Source: JBEKTY01 sp049515555 (GTDB lineage: Bacteria > Planctomycetota > Planctomycetia > Pirellulales > Thermoguttaceae). Taken from it: a DNA stretch of 64,000 nt. The DNA is taken from contig JBEKTY010000006.1 in assembly GCA_049515555.1 (NCBI GenBank), forward strand, positions 33,022 to 97,021. The letters run 5' to 3'. Each line of letters begins with the position of its first letter. Within the stretch, counting starts at the first letter, position 1. The translations under genes were made by a program, and so were the position numbers. Below the pieces are notes generated by a model. That model searched no databases. It was not told the DNA's origin and worked only from the letters and a program-made list of their open reading frames with translations. This document shows, in pieces, positions 9,135 through 19,000 of the stretch.

Positions 9135-11375
9135 ATGTTCAGCAAGCAAGCTTGCTGTCGTTCGTGGGTTGTCGTCCCGTTATTTGTCTTCCTTCTGGTC
9201 GCTTCTCCGACCGGGCGCTGGGCGACGCAAGCCGGTCTTGTGGCCGCGGCCCGTGCACAGGGCACAGGCAATCTTAGTCTCGGCGGCTACATTTTCGAGG
9301 ACACCGCTGTCGAGAGCGGCAAGTTGACGTCCACCGATTGGACGATCAACGGCGCCTCGCTGACGCTGACCGCTTACTCGGACAAGGCCGAGACGCATCA
9401 GGTGGGGTCCCCGACCACCGTCACCACGGGGTATAACCCGCTCACGAAGATGGGCGGCTATTACGACTTTGGCGGTTTGTCGGGGGGAGATTACTATTCA
9501 CTGGCGCTGACCAGCCCGGCGCTAAGTGCCAGCCCGATCACGCAGTTTGTTTCGGTGGTCGGCGGCCAACTTACGATCCAGCCCCAGGGCTTGGTGGCCA
9601 CGACTAACACGCAGGCGCTGGATTCCATGGCCACGGCCCCCGGCGCGCCGTCGGGGATTAACTTTGGCAACGTGACGAAGACCGCGCCCACGTATCGCGT
9701 GGACGACATTATTTTGCCGGCCAGCGGCACACCATATTCAGTAACGAACTTCGACCTCGGCGTGTACGGCGTCCTCCGTACGCCCCCCACCGGCTGGAAC
9801 CCGTCGACGTGCCCGCACATATACTATCTTGCGGGCGCGGCAACCCCCGTTCCGCCTGACTTCTCGCTGCCTGCGGCGGTCACCGACGTCCGCGAGCTCC
9901 AGAACTCCAAGGGAACTCCCGTAACGGTCCCGGTGACGGTCGTCAATCCCCTGACAGCCACCGCCGTGGGCACTTTCATGCTGACCCCGACGTCGGGGCT
10001 CAAGCTGACATCTACCACCGGCGCAACGACCAACACGCCCGTATCGTTCAATCTGGGGTGGGCCAGCACGGCGCAGTCCGGCGCCCGCTCCGCCACCGTC
10101 AGCCTTAACAACCTGAACGATCCAGGCAACGGGGGCCTTGGCAACAACGAAACGCTGACCGTGACCGGCGCCGTTGTCCAGCCCCGCAAGCTCGGCGTCG
10201 TCGCCAGCAGCGTCAAGAACCTGAACAATCTCAATCTGCTCCTGGGCGCCCCGGCGGCAGATCTGCTGGTAACCACCTCGAATGCGAAGCCCAGTGACAA
10301 CAACACGACCAGGGTCTGGGTGGCTCAGTCCGGGGCCAAGATCGGCCCCCTCTTGGTTCAGCCTCAGGAGATCACGGGCGCGGGAATCAACGTCCCCGTG
10401 CCCTTGACCGGCGCGGCCCTGGACAGTTACGGAACCATCAAGGGCAGCGGCACCCTCGGCGTGACCACGGCCGAGGCCGCGTCGGTGCACGATACCACCA
10501 AGTATGCGGGCCTTCCGGTCAGTTACAACATCAACGTGGGCGTGGCGAGCCTTGGGAAAACCGCCGATTCGTTTTCCGGCGCCATGGTGCTGTCGGCAAA
10601 CATGCCCGCCGGTTCCAGCATGACGGGTCTGGCCTCGGAAGTGAACCCCAAGGGCACGCTGGCCGCCAATACGACCCCCGCCGCAAGTGTCACCGCGCCC
10701 TCCTCGTTCGGCAGCACCGCCAAGCAACAAGCGGTTCTTTACGGTCCCGTGGGCAGCCAAGCGGAGATCGTCAGTAGCGACCCGCTCCCAGCCGCCACAA
10801 CCGTAACGATGCAGTGGCGGGCTCGCACTCCCAGCGAAGCGGCTGCCCCGGGCACGACCAGCCCGACCCTCCCCTCCGGCGTCCAATGGTTGACCAGCGA
10901 CGTGGTGCAAATCATGGGCGTGCCGAAGGGCGTGGATTACGCCCTGCAAATGACCTTCGATAACCGCATCAACCTGGCGCTGGACGGTCCGATCAGTGGC
11001 ACCGTGGCGAACGAAACGGAAAGCCTGTACCTGGCCGAGTGGAACGGCTCCGGCTGGGTGAATGCCAACACGCTGGGCGGCCACGGCGCTGACGCCCAAT
11101 TCGAAGTTCGCTCCTCGCTGGCAGACTTCATGGCCGCTCACAAGGGAGACAGCCTGGACAGTTTGCTGGGAAGCTGGGGGGTGGACCCGAACACCAACGG
11201 CACCGGGATTGGCGATTCCTGGGCGATCGTAGCCGGCGGCGGCAGCGGTATGTTCGTCGTGGTCCCCGAGCCTTCCACTTGCCTGCTCGCCGCCGCGGGC
11301 CTCGCCCTTCTGGCCTTAGCGCGGCGGCGGCGACCGGCACTGGAACCTGGAGTGCCAGGCCGTTCCGGTCAGTAG
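9135..11375 (+). CDS. PEP-CTERM sorted extracellular protein
   Basis: A 746-residue exported protein starting MFSKQACCRSWVVVP. The signal peptide (WVVVPLFVFLLVASP) is followed by a long Ser/Thr/Gly/Ala-rich beta region. That region has carboxypeptidase-regulatory-like beginnings (LSLGGYIFEDTA), a choice-of-anchor or MSP-like stretch (VTVPVTVVNPLTATAVGTF), and a closing ESLYLAEWNGSGWVNANTLG. The C-terminus has the full sorting signal: VVPEPSTCLLAAAG, a hydrophobic span, then RRRRP. Proteins with this tail are handled by an exosortase. The enzyme is not in this window. The 3' end overlaps the convergent BBP7-like gene by 7 bp. A surface or matrix role is inferred only from architecture. Confidence 0.8.
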   Translation: MFSKQACCRSWVVVPLFVFLLVASPTGRWATQAGLVAAARAQGTGNLSLGGYIFEDTAVESGKLTSTDWTINGASLTLTAYSDKAETHQVGSPTTVTTGYNPLTKMGGYYDFGGLSGGDYYSLALTSPALSASPITQFVSVVGGQLTIQPQGLVATTNTQALDSMATAPGAPSGINFGNVTKTAPTYRVDDIILPASGTPYSVTNFDLGVYGVLRTPPTGWNPSTCPHIYYLAGAATPVPPDFSLPAAVTDVRELQNSKGTPVTVPVTVVNPLTATAVGTFMLTPTSGLKLTSTTGATTNTPVSFNLGWASTAQSGARSATVSLNNLNDPGNGGLGNNETLTVTGAVVQPRKLGVVASSVKNLNNLNLLLGAPAADLLVTTSNAKPSDNNTTRVWVAQSGAKIGPLLVQPQEITGAGINVPVPLTGAALDSYGTIKGSGTLGVTTAEAASVHDTTKYAGLPVSYNINVGVASLGKTADSFSGAMVLSANMPAGSSMTGLASEVNPKGTLAANTTPAASVTAPSSFGSTAKQQAVLYGPVGSQAEIVSSDPLPAATTVTMQWRARTPSEAAAPGTTSPTLPSGVQWLTSDVVQIMGVPKGVDYALQMTFDNRINLALDGPISGTVANETESLYLAEWNGSGWVNANTLGGHGADAQFEVRSSLADFMAAHKGDSLDSLLGSWGVDPNTNGTGIGDSWAIVAGGGSGMFVVVPEPSTCLLAAAGLALLALARRRRPALEPGVPGRSGQ

Positions 11376-12790
11376 CGGACCTCCGCTCCCAGCCGCACGC
11401 CCTGCGCCCAGTAGCTCGTCGTGTTCCAGATGAAGGGCGTGGTGCCGCCCGCGTTAATCACGGGCAAGCCGCCGAATGAAGTGATCTCCTCGCCGGCGCG
11501 CACGACGTTGTTCCAGTACACGGCCTCGTAGCCGGCGAAAATCTTCCAGTAGTTAGTCACCTGGTAGCCGATTTCCGCATTGAAGTGGGGAACCGCGGCG
11601 AACTCGTCGTGGACGTGCAAGCCCGAGTTGCCGGCGTTGGCCAGCAGGCCCGGCCCAAGAGGAAACGCGGCCCCGTTGGAATCGACAGTGGTGGTTTGAC
11701 CGGCGATATTGACCGCCTGACGATTGTCGCCCAGGCTGAGCCGGCCCGCCATATTCACGGACCACCGGCCGCGCGTGACCAGGGTGCTGACTCCCAGATC
11801 GACGCCCTGGAAACTGTTGTCCCCCTGGAAACTATCTCGCACGTCGATGGTCTGGCCCTCGTTAGCGCTGCCGGTGCCAACCTTCTGCTCGTGGATGAGG
11901 AGGTTGTCGGCAAGGCGGTAGAAGCGGTATCCCAGCAGCCCGTCGATCTGGATCGTATGGGCATTGCGGTCGAGCCACGCCACCGCCTGCCAGTCGCTCG
12001 ACCAATCGGCGGACCAAAGGCTGCGGCGGAGCGATACGCCCACCGACTGGAAATAATCGTCGGATTGGACGGCGACCGATCCGGCCGTCGAGGCGCTCAG
12101 GGGGAACAGATTCCGCGGATCCCGGTCGGTCTGGCTGCCGACGTAATTGTTGGCCGAAAGGACGCCGCCGCTGTCGGTCGAAGGCCGCAACAGGAAAGGA
12201 TATCCGTTCTGTACTCCGCTGTCGTAGTTGTCGTGGGCACGGCCCAGATCGAAGTATTCCGCCTCGAGGCCCCAGGTGTGGCAGGGGTCCAGCCACATCC
12301 CCAGCGCGATGCGGAAACCATCGTGGTCGCCGTTCAGGATCGTCCGGTCGCCGTAGGCGGTGGTTCCCGGCAGGCTGGCGGCCGAATTGTCCGGCGTGGT
12401 GGAAGCGAGGACGGGAATCCGATCGCCCCGGGTCCACATGTGGAGGTACTCGCTGCGGAACCAGATCTGGCCGGGGACGCCGCCTGGCCCCTCGGCGATG
12501 CAAATGCTTGCCGCGGTTTGCGTGTCGGGCGCGGCGGCGGGCTCGGCCGCCGGGGCGGGCCCGGCCTTGTCACCGACCGTGGTGGTCCCGGCCATAGGGG
12601 TGGGCCCGGCCTTGTCGCCGACCGCCGCGGCCCCTTCCGCCGGTGTCTCGACGCCCACCAAACTCGAACTGGCCGCCGATTGGCCGCTGCCTGCCGAATC
12701 GTCTGCGGCCGACCCTTGCTCGCCAACGACCGCCGCCAGCCCGACCAGTAGCGAGCCAACTCCGATGAGTCTAGCAAAATAGCCTTTCAT
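11369..12790 (-). CDS. BBP7-like outer-membrane beta-barrel protein
   Basis: A 473-residue protein with signal peptide MKGYFARLIGVGSLLVGLAAVVG and a start preceded by AAGGGGGGG. Residues about 25-95 are Ala/Gly/Pro-rich and contain a duplicated VGDKAGP-(T/A)-P unit. The barrel proper has the BBP7-type opening IWFRSEYLHMWTRGDRIPVLAST, the long GFRIALGMWLDPCHTWGLEAEYFDL strand pair, IDGLLGYRFYRL, and a C-terminal last strand WAQGVRLGAEVRY. Planctomycetes carry many paralogues of this family in the outer membrane. The gene is convergent with the PEP-CTERM gene (7-bp overlap). Confidence 0.8.
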   Translation of the reverse strand: MKGYFARLIGVGSLLVGLAAVVGEQGSAADDSAGSGQSAASSSLVGVETPAEGAAAVGDKAGPTPMAGTTTVGDKAGPAPAAEPAAAPDTQTAASICIAEGPGGVPGQIWFRSEYLHMWTRGDRIPVLASTTPDNSAASLPGTTAYGDRTILNGDHDGFRIALGMWLDPCHTWGLEAEYFDLGRAHDNYDSGVQNGYPFLLRPSTDSGGVLSANNYVGSQTDRDPRNLFPLSASTAGSVAVQSDDYFQSVGVSLRRSLWSADWSSDWQAVAWLDRNAHTIQIDGLLGYRFYRLADNLLIHEQKVGTGSANEGQTIDVRDSFQGDNSFQGVDLGVSTLVTRGRWSVNMAGRLSLGDNRQAVNIAGQTTTVDSNGAAFPLGPGLLANAGNSGLHVHDEFAAVPHFNAEIGYQVTNYWKIFAGYEAVYWNNVVRAGEEITSFGGLPVINAGGTTPFIWNTTSYWAQGVRLGAEVRY

Positions 12791-13091
12791 CGCCCCCCCC
12801 TTGTACTCGTCGAATTAGTTCTTTGCGTCCTGCCAGTTCTTCCGCGCATGACGCGCATGACGGTGATTCCTGTGGTATCGAATCGACCGCCTGTGCCGAT
12901 TTGCATTAACGTGACTTCAAAATAGGTTGTTTTGGATAGCCAGAGAAAACTTTTCCTTTGAGTAGCTCTGGGAATACCGGGGAAAGTGCGAAGATCAGGA
13001 ATGATGTTCCGGCGGTTTTGCAACCGCTGCGGGTTGCTCACTTGTTCGCCGTGGGCATAGAATAAATGGTTTTGGCATCGTCTGTGCGACC
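12791..13091. other. Divergent intergenic region between BBP7-like gene and uvrA
   Basis: About 300 bp, AT-richer than its surroundings in the middle (12895-12960). No gene is seen. It should hold the promoters of both flanking genes. No LexA-like operator for uvrA could be identified with confidence. Confidence 0.4.
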
Positions 13092-16000
13092 ATGGCTGAT
13101 TCCGACATCGTGATCGAGGGCGCCCGCGAGCACAATCTGCGGGACGTGAGCCTGGTGCTGCCCCGGAATCGACTGATCTGCTTCACGGGGGTCAGCGGCT
13201 CGGGGAAGAGCTCGATGGCCTTCGACACGCTGTATGCCGAGGGCCAGCGGCGTTACGTCGAGAGCCTGTCCAGCTTCGCCCGCCAATTCTTGGGCCAGAT
13301 GCCCAAGCCCGACGTCGACCGGATCGCCGGGCTGAGTCCCGCGATCTCGATCTCGCAGAAGTCGGGCGGCACGAACCCACGGTCCACGGTGGGCACCATT
13401 ACGGAGATTCACGATTACTTGCGGGTGCTGTTTGCCCGGGTCGGCCAGGGTCATTGTCCGCAGTGCGGCCGGCTGATCACCGCCCAGACCCGCGAGCAGA
13501 TCCTCGATTCTGTCGCTGTGTTGCCCGCCGGCGTGCATTTCCTGGTGTTGGCCCCCTTGATCCGGGGGCAGAAGGGCGAGCATCGCGATCTGCTGGCGGA
13601 CCTGCTGAAACAGGGGTTCGTTCGTGCCCGGGTGGACGGTCGCCTGGTCCGCCTTACGGACGACCTTCGCCTGGATCGCCGGATGCGGCACGACATCGAG
13701 GTGGTGATCGATCGGCTGGTGGCCGGCCCGAAGATCCGCCCGCGCCTGGCCGAGGCGGTCGAATTGGCCCTCCGCACGGGCCAGGGGAACCTGATCATCG
13801 CCATGGAAGAAGGCGGAGGGAAGGCAGAAGGCGGAAGGCGGAAGGCGGAGAGGGGAGGAGGGCGAGAGAATGCCCCCCGGGAAGAAGAAGACGCCGACAA
13901 TCCGCCTTCCGCCTTCCGCCTTCCACCTTCCGCCTTACCAAGTTCCGATCTCCACCTTTCGGCCCATTACGCCTGCACGCACTGCCAGCTCAGTTTCGAG
14001 CCGCCCAGCCCGCAACTGTTCAGCTTCAACAGCCCGCAGGGCATGTGTCCCGAGTGCGGCGGCCTGGGGCAGATTTACTCGTTCGACCCCGAGCGGCTGA
14101 TTCCCGACGCCAGCCGCTCCTTTCAACAGGGTTGCATCGAGCTGGTCGGGCTATGGCGTGAGCTTGGCCGCTGGCGGCGGCACATCTTCCGCGGCGTCGC
14201 CGAGAGCCTCGAGCGCCAGCACGGCCTGCCACCGGGCAGCGTGCTGGAAACCGCCTGGGAAGAGCTCGCCGAACCGATCCGGCACGCACTGCTGTGGGGC
14301 ACCGGCAAGGAGCACATTACCTTCACCTGGCGCAGCGGCCCGTCCGGCTACAAGTGGGGCGGCACGTTCGAGGGCGTCATCCCCAAGCTGCTGGCCCAGT
14401 ACCGCACGACCAAGAGCCGCATTCAACGCCGCCAATTGGAGAAGTACATGCGGGTCCTGGGCTGCGCGGCCTGCGGCGGCCGGCGGCTCAACGCCCAGGC
14501 CTCCGCGGTGACGATCACCTCCGCCTCGCCCCAGTTTCGCGACCGGCCCCAGCGCTCGCTGCCCGAGGTCTCGCACCTGGCCGTGACCGAGGCCGAGGAG
14601 TTCCTGACCGCCTTGGCGCTGGACGCCACCGGGTCGGCCGTGGCCGCCGAGGTCCTCAAGGAGATCCGCAGCCGGCTCGAATTCCTCAAGAACGTGGGCC
14701 TGGAGTACCTGACGCTGGATCGCACCGCGCCCACGCTCTCCGGCGGCGAAATGCAGCGCATCCGCCTGGCCGGCCAGATCGGCTGCGGACTGGTGGGCGT
14801 GCTCTACATCCTCGACGAGCCCTCGATCGGCCTGCACCCCCGCGATAACGGCAAGCTGCTTGAAACACTGGGGCAGCTCCGCGACCAGGGCAACACGGTG
14901 ATCGTGGTCGAGCACGACGAGGACACGATGCGGGCGGCGGACCACCTGGTGGATTTCGGACCCGGACCCGGCGTCCGCGGCGGGCGGGTCGTCGCCGCCG
15001 GCCCCCTGGCGGCGCTCGTCGCCGCGCCGGAGAGCCTGACGGGCCGCTTCCTTACCGGCGCCGAGCGGATCGAAGTCCCCGCCACTCGCCGCCCTACTTT
15101 CAACGGCCGCGGCCGCCTGGTCGTCCGCGGCGCACGCCACAATAACCTTCAGAACATCGACGTCGAGATCCCCCTGGGCGTGCTGGTGTGCGTGACCGGC
15201 GTGTCGGGCTCCGGCAAGAGCTCGCTGGTCAGCGACATCCTGGTCGAGGCCCTGCGCCGCGACTTGGGCGGGGGGATCGGCAATCCGGGCCAGTTCGAGC
15301 GCCTCGAGGGCCTCGAGCTGCTCGACAAGATGATCGCCATCGACCAGTCGCCCATCGGGCGCACGCCGCGCTCGAATCCGGCCACCTACATCAAGGTCTT
15401 CGACGAGATCCGGCAGCTTTACACGCGGCTGCCGGAGGCCAAGGCCCGCGGATACCCGCCGGGCCGCTTCAGCTTCAACGTCGTCGGCGGCCGCTGCGAG
15501 GCCTGCGAAGGCAACGGCGCCACCCGCCTGGAAATGGATTTCCTGGCCGACATCTGGGTAACCTGTCCGGTGTGCCAGGGCCATCGCTTCAACCGCGAGA
15601 CGCTCCAGGTCCGTTACAAGGGCCGCTCGATTGCCGAGGTCCTCGAGATGGACGTCCAGGAGGCCTTGGCCCATTTCCAGAACATCCCGCCGGTGGCCGC
15701 CAAACTGCAAACCCTGCACGACGTGGGCCTGGACTACCTGAAACTCGGCCAGCCGTCGCCCACGCTCTCCGGCGGCGAAGCCCAGCGGATCAAGCTTGCC
15801 CGCGAGCTGGTCAAGAAGAGCACCGGCCGCACGCTGTACCTGCTGGACGAGCCGACCACCGGCCTGCACTTCGCCGATATCCGCCTGCTGCTCGATGTGC
15901 TCCGCGGCTTCGTCGAGGCGGGAAACACCGTCTTGGTCGTCGAGCATAACCTCGAGGTCGTCAAGACGGCCGACTGGATCATCGACCTGGGGCCGGAGGG

Positions 16001-19000
16001 CGGCCAGGCCGGCGGACGGATCGTCGCCACCGGCACACCCGAGCAAGTCGCCCAAAACGAAGCTTCCTACACCGGCCGCGTGCTCCGCCGGGCCCTGGCC
16101 CAATCAGGCCATCGCCGGCGGCTAACAGCCGCCGGGCCAGCAGCCGCCGGGCCCTCCCCCATCGCCTCCCGTCCTGAACTGGTCAACACCATCAAGGTCC
16201 GCGGGGCGCGGCAGCATAATCTCAAAGGCATCGACGTCGACGTGCCGCGCGACCGGATCACCGTCTGCTGCGGCCCGAGCGGCTCCGGCAAGACTTCGCT
16301 GGCCATGGATACGATCTATGCCGAGGGTCAGCGGCGCTACGTCGAAAGCCTCAGCGCCTACGCCCGGCAGTTCGTCGATAAGATGCAGAAGCCGCGGATC
16401 GACCATATCGAGGGCCTGTCGCCGGCGATCGCCATCGAACAGAAGCACTCCGGGCACTCGCCCCGCAGCACCGTGGGCACCGTGACCGAGATTTACGATT
16501 ACTTGCGGATTCTGGTGGCGCGGCTGGGTGAGCCCCACTGCCCGGCCTGCGATCTGCCCGTCGGCACGCAATCGGCCGACGAGATCATCCAGAAGATCGT
16601 GGCCCTGCCGCCCGGCACGCGCCTGTGCCTGACGGCGCCGCTGGATGTCGCCGTGGGCGGGCGATACGAAACGCTGTGGGAAGAACTCCGCGCCGGGGGC
16701 TACGTGCGGGTCCGCGTCGACGGGCGGACCTGTTCCCTCGATCAGCCGCCGGAAATCGACCGCCGCCGCAAGCACCGCGTCGAGCTGGTGATCGACCGGG
16801 TGACGGTCCGCCCGGAGGCCCGCAGCCGCATCGCCGGCAGCGTCGAGCAGGCCTTGGCCAAGGGCAAGGGCGTGCTCGGCGTGCTCCAGCCCCGCGACGA
16901 CCTGGCCGAGCCCGACTGGCCGGCCGAAGTCCACAGTCAACATTTCGCCTGCCAACGCTGCGGCCGGAGTTTCGAGCCGCTCACACCGCACCATTTCTCG
17001 TTCAATAGCCCGTTGGGCTGGTGCCCGGCGTGCGAAGGACTGGGGGTGCAGACGGGCACGAACCCCGCCACGTTGCTCCGCGATCCGAAGCTCTCGCTGG
17101 CCCAAGGGGCGGTGACCCTGTGGCCCGACCCGGAAGGCCCGCTGTTCGCCCGAATGCTGGAAGGCCTCTCCCGGGCCACGGGCATCCCCATCGACGTGCC
17201 GCTGGAGCAACTCGGCGGAAAGCATCGCCGGCTGATCCTGCACGGCACGGGCGAGCAATGGATCGAAGTCGGTGCAGACACAAAAGGGGACAGGCTCCTT
17301 TTGGGCGAAGCACCCGAAGGGCCGTCCCGGCAAAAGGTGCCTGTCCCCTTTTCCGACGGAAACCGCTCCGGGCTCCGCTTCCAGTACAAGGGGCTCTATC
17401 CGGCCTTGGACGAGGCCAGCCGGCTGGCCCCCGGGTTCCGCAGCCGTTTGGAGCAATTTGTGGACGAAGTCGAGTGCACGGTCTGCGGCGGCAGCCGCCT
17501 GCGCGACGACGCGGCGGCCGTGCGCTTCCGCGGCCGCACGATCGACGAGCTGTGCCGGCAGCCGCTCGCGTCGCTGCTGGCCTCTTTCCGCGACTGGCAA
17601 CCCACCGAGCCGGAGCGGAAGATCGCCGGCGAGGTGCACCGGGAGCTCCAGAACCGCCTCCAATTCCTGGTGGACGTGGGCCTGGAGTACCTCACCCTGG
17701 CCCGGCCGGCCCCCACGCTCTCCGGCGGCGAAATGCAGCGCATCCGGTTGGCCGCCCAGGTGGGCAGCGGCCTGTGCGGCGTGCTCTACGTGCTAGACGA
17801 GCCCACCATCGGGCTGCATCCCCACGACAACCGCCGCTTGTTGGACGCCCTGCGGAAGCTCCGCGACCTGGGCAATACCCTGCTGCTGGTCGAGCACGAC
17901 CGCGAGGTGATTGCCCACGCCGACCGGCTGTTGGATTTTGGCCCCGGGGCGGGCCGGCAGGGGGGCCAGATCGTGGCCCAGGGAACGCCCGCCGAGGTCG
18001 CCCGCCGCCGCGGCTCGGTCACCGGCCCTTACCTGTGCGGCAAGAAGGCGATCGCCGTGCCCGCCAACCGCCGCATGCCCTCGCTCGGGGACTGTCCCAA
18101 TTTTCGTCCGACGAAAATGGGACTGTCCCCTTTACGGCGTCCTTTACGGAAAAGGGGTCAGAACTATTTATCGTCTGCGGCAGCACCACACCTTCCGCCT
18201 CCGGTCGAAAATAGTTCTGACCCCTTTTCGTCTCCCCGCCGGCCGGGGCCGCCCGGCGGCTGGCTCGAGATCCGCGGGGCCCGCCACAACAACCTCAAAA
18301 ATATCGACGTTCGCATCCCGCTGGGCACGTTAACCGTTGTCACGGGCACCAGCGGCAGCGGCAAGAGCTCGCTGATCGAGGACGTGCTGTATGCCACCCT
18401 GGCCCGCACGCTGCACCGCGCCAAGACCTTCCCCGGCGCGCACGATTCCCTCCGCGGCGTGGAGCAGATCAACAAGGTGATCCGCGTCGACCAGCAGCCG
18501 CTGGGTCAGACGCCGACCTCGAACCCGGCCACGTTCACGGGCGTGTTCGACCTGATCCGGGCCCTGTGGGCCCAGCTTCCGGAGGCCAAGATCCGCGGCT
18601 ACACCCCGCGGCGGTTCAGCTTCAACGTGCCCGGCGGCCGCTGCGAGAAGTGCGAAGGCAACGGCCAGCTCCGCATCGAGATGCACTTCCTGCCCGACGT
18701 GTGGGTCCCCTGCGACGCCTGCCGCGGCCTGCGCTACAACGCCGAGACGCTGGCCGTCCGCTATCGCGGCCGATCGATCGCCGAGGTGCTCGACATGCCC
18801 TGCGGCGAGGCGGCCGAGCTGCTGGAGAACATCCCCAGGATCCGCCGCATTCTGCGAACGCTGTGCGACGTGGGCCTGGATTACCTGACCCTCGGGCAGC
18901 CGGCCCCCACCCTCTCCGGCGGCGAGGCCCAGCGCGTCAAGCTCGCCGCCGAGCTGGCCCGCCCCGATACCGGCAACACCCTCTATCTGCTCGACGAGCC

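Noticed and set aside
14151..16103. 650-codon open frame antisense to uvrA
   Set aside because: Shadow of the UvrA ABC domains; no family motifs of its own.
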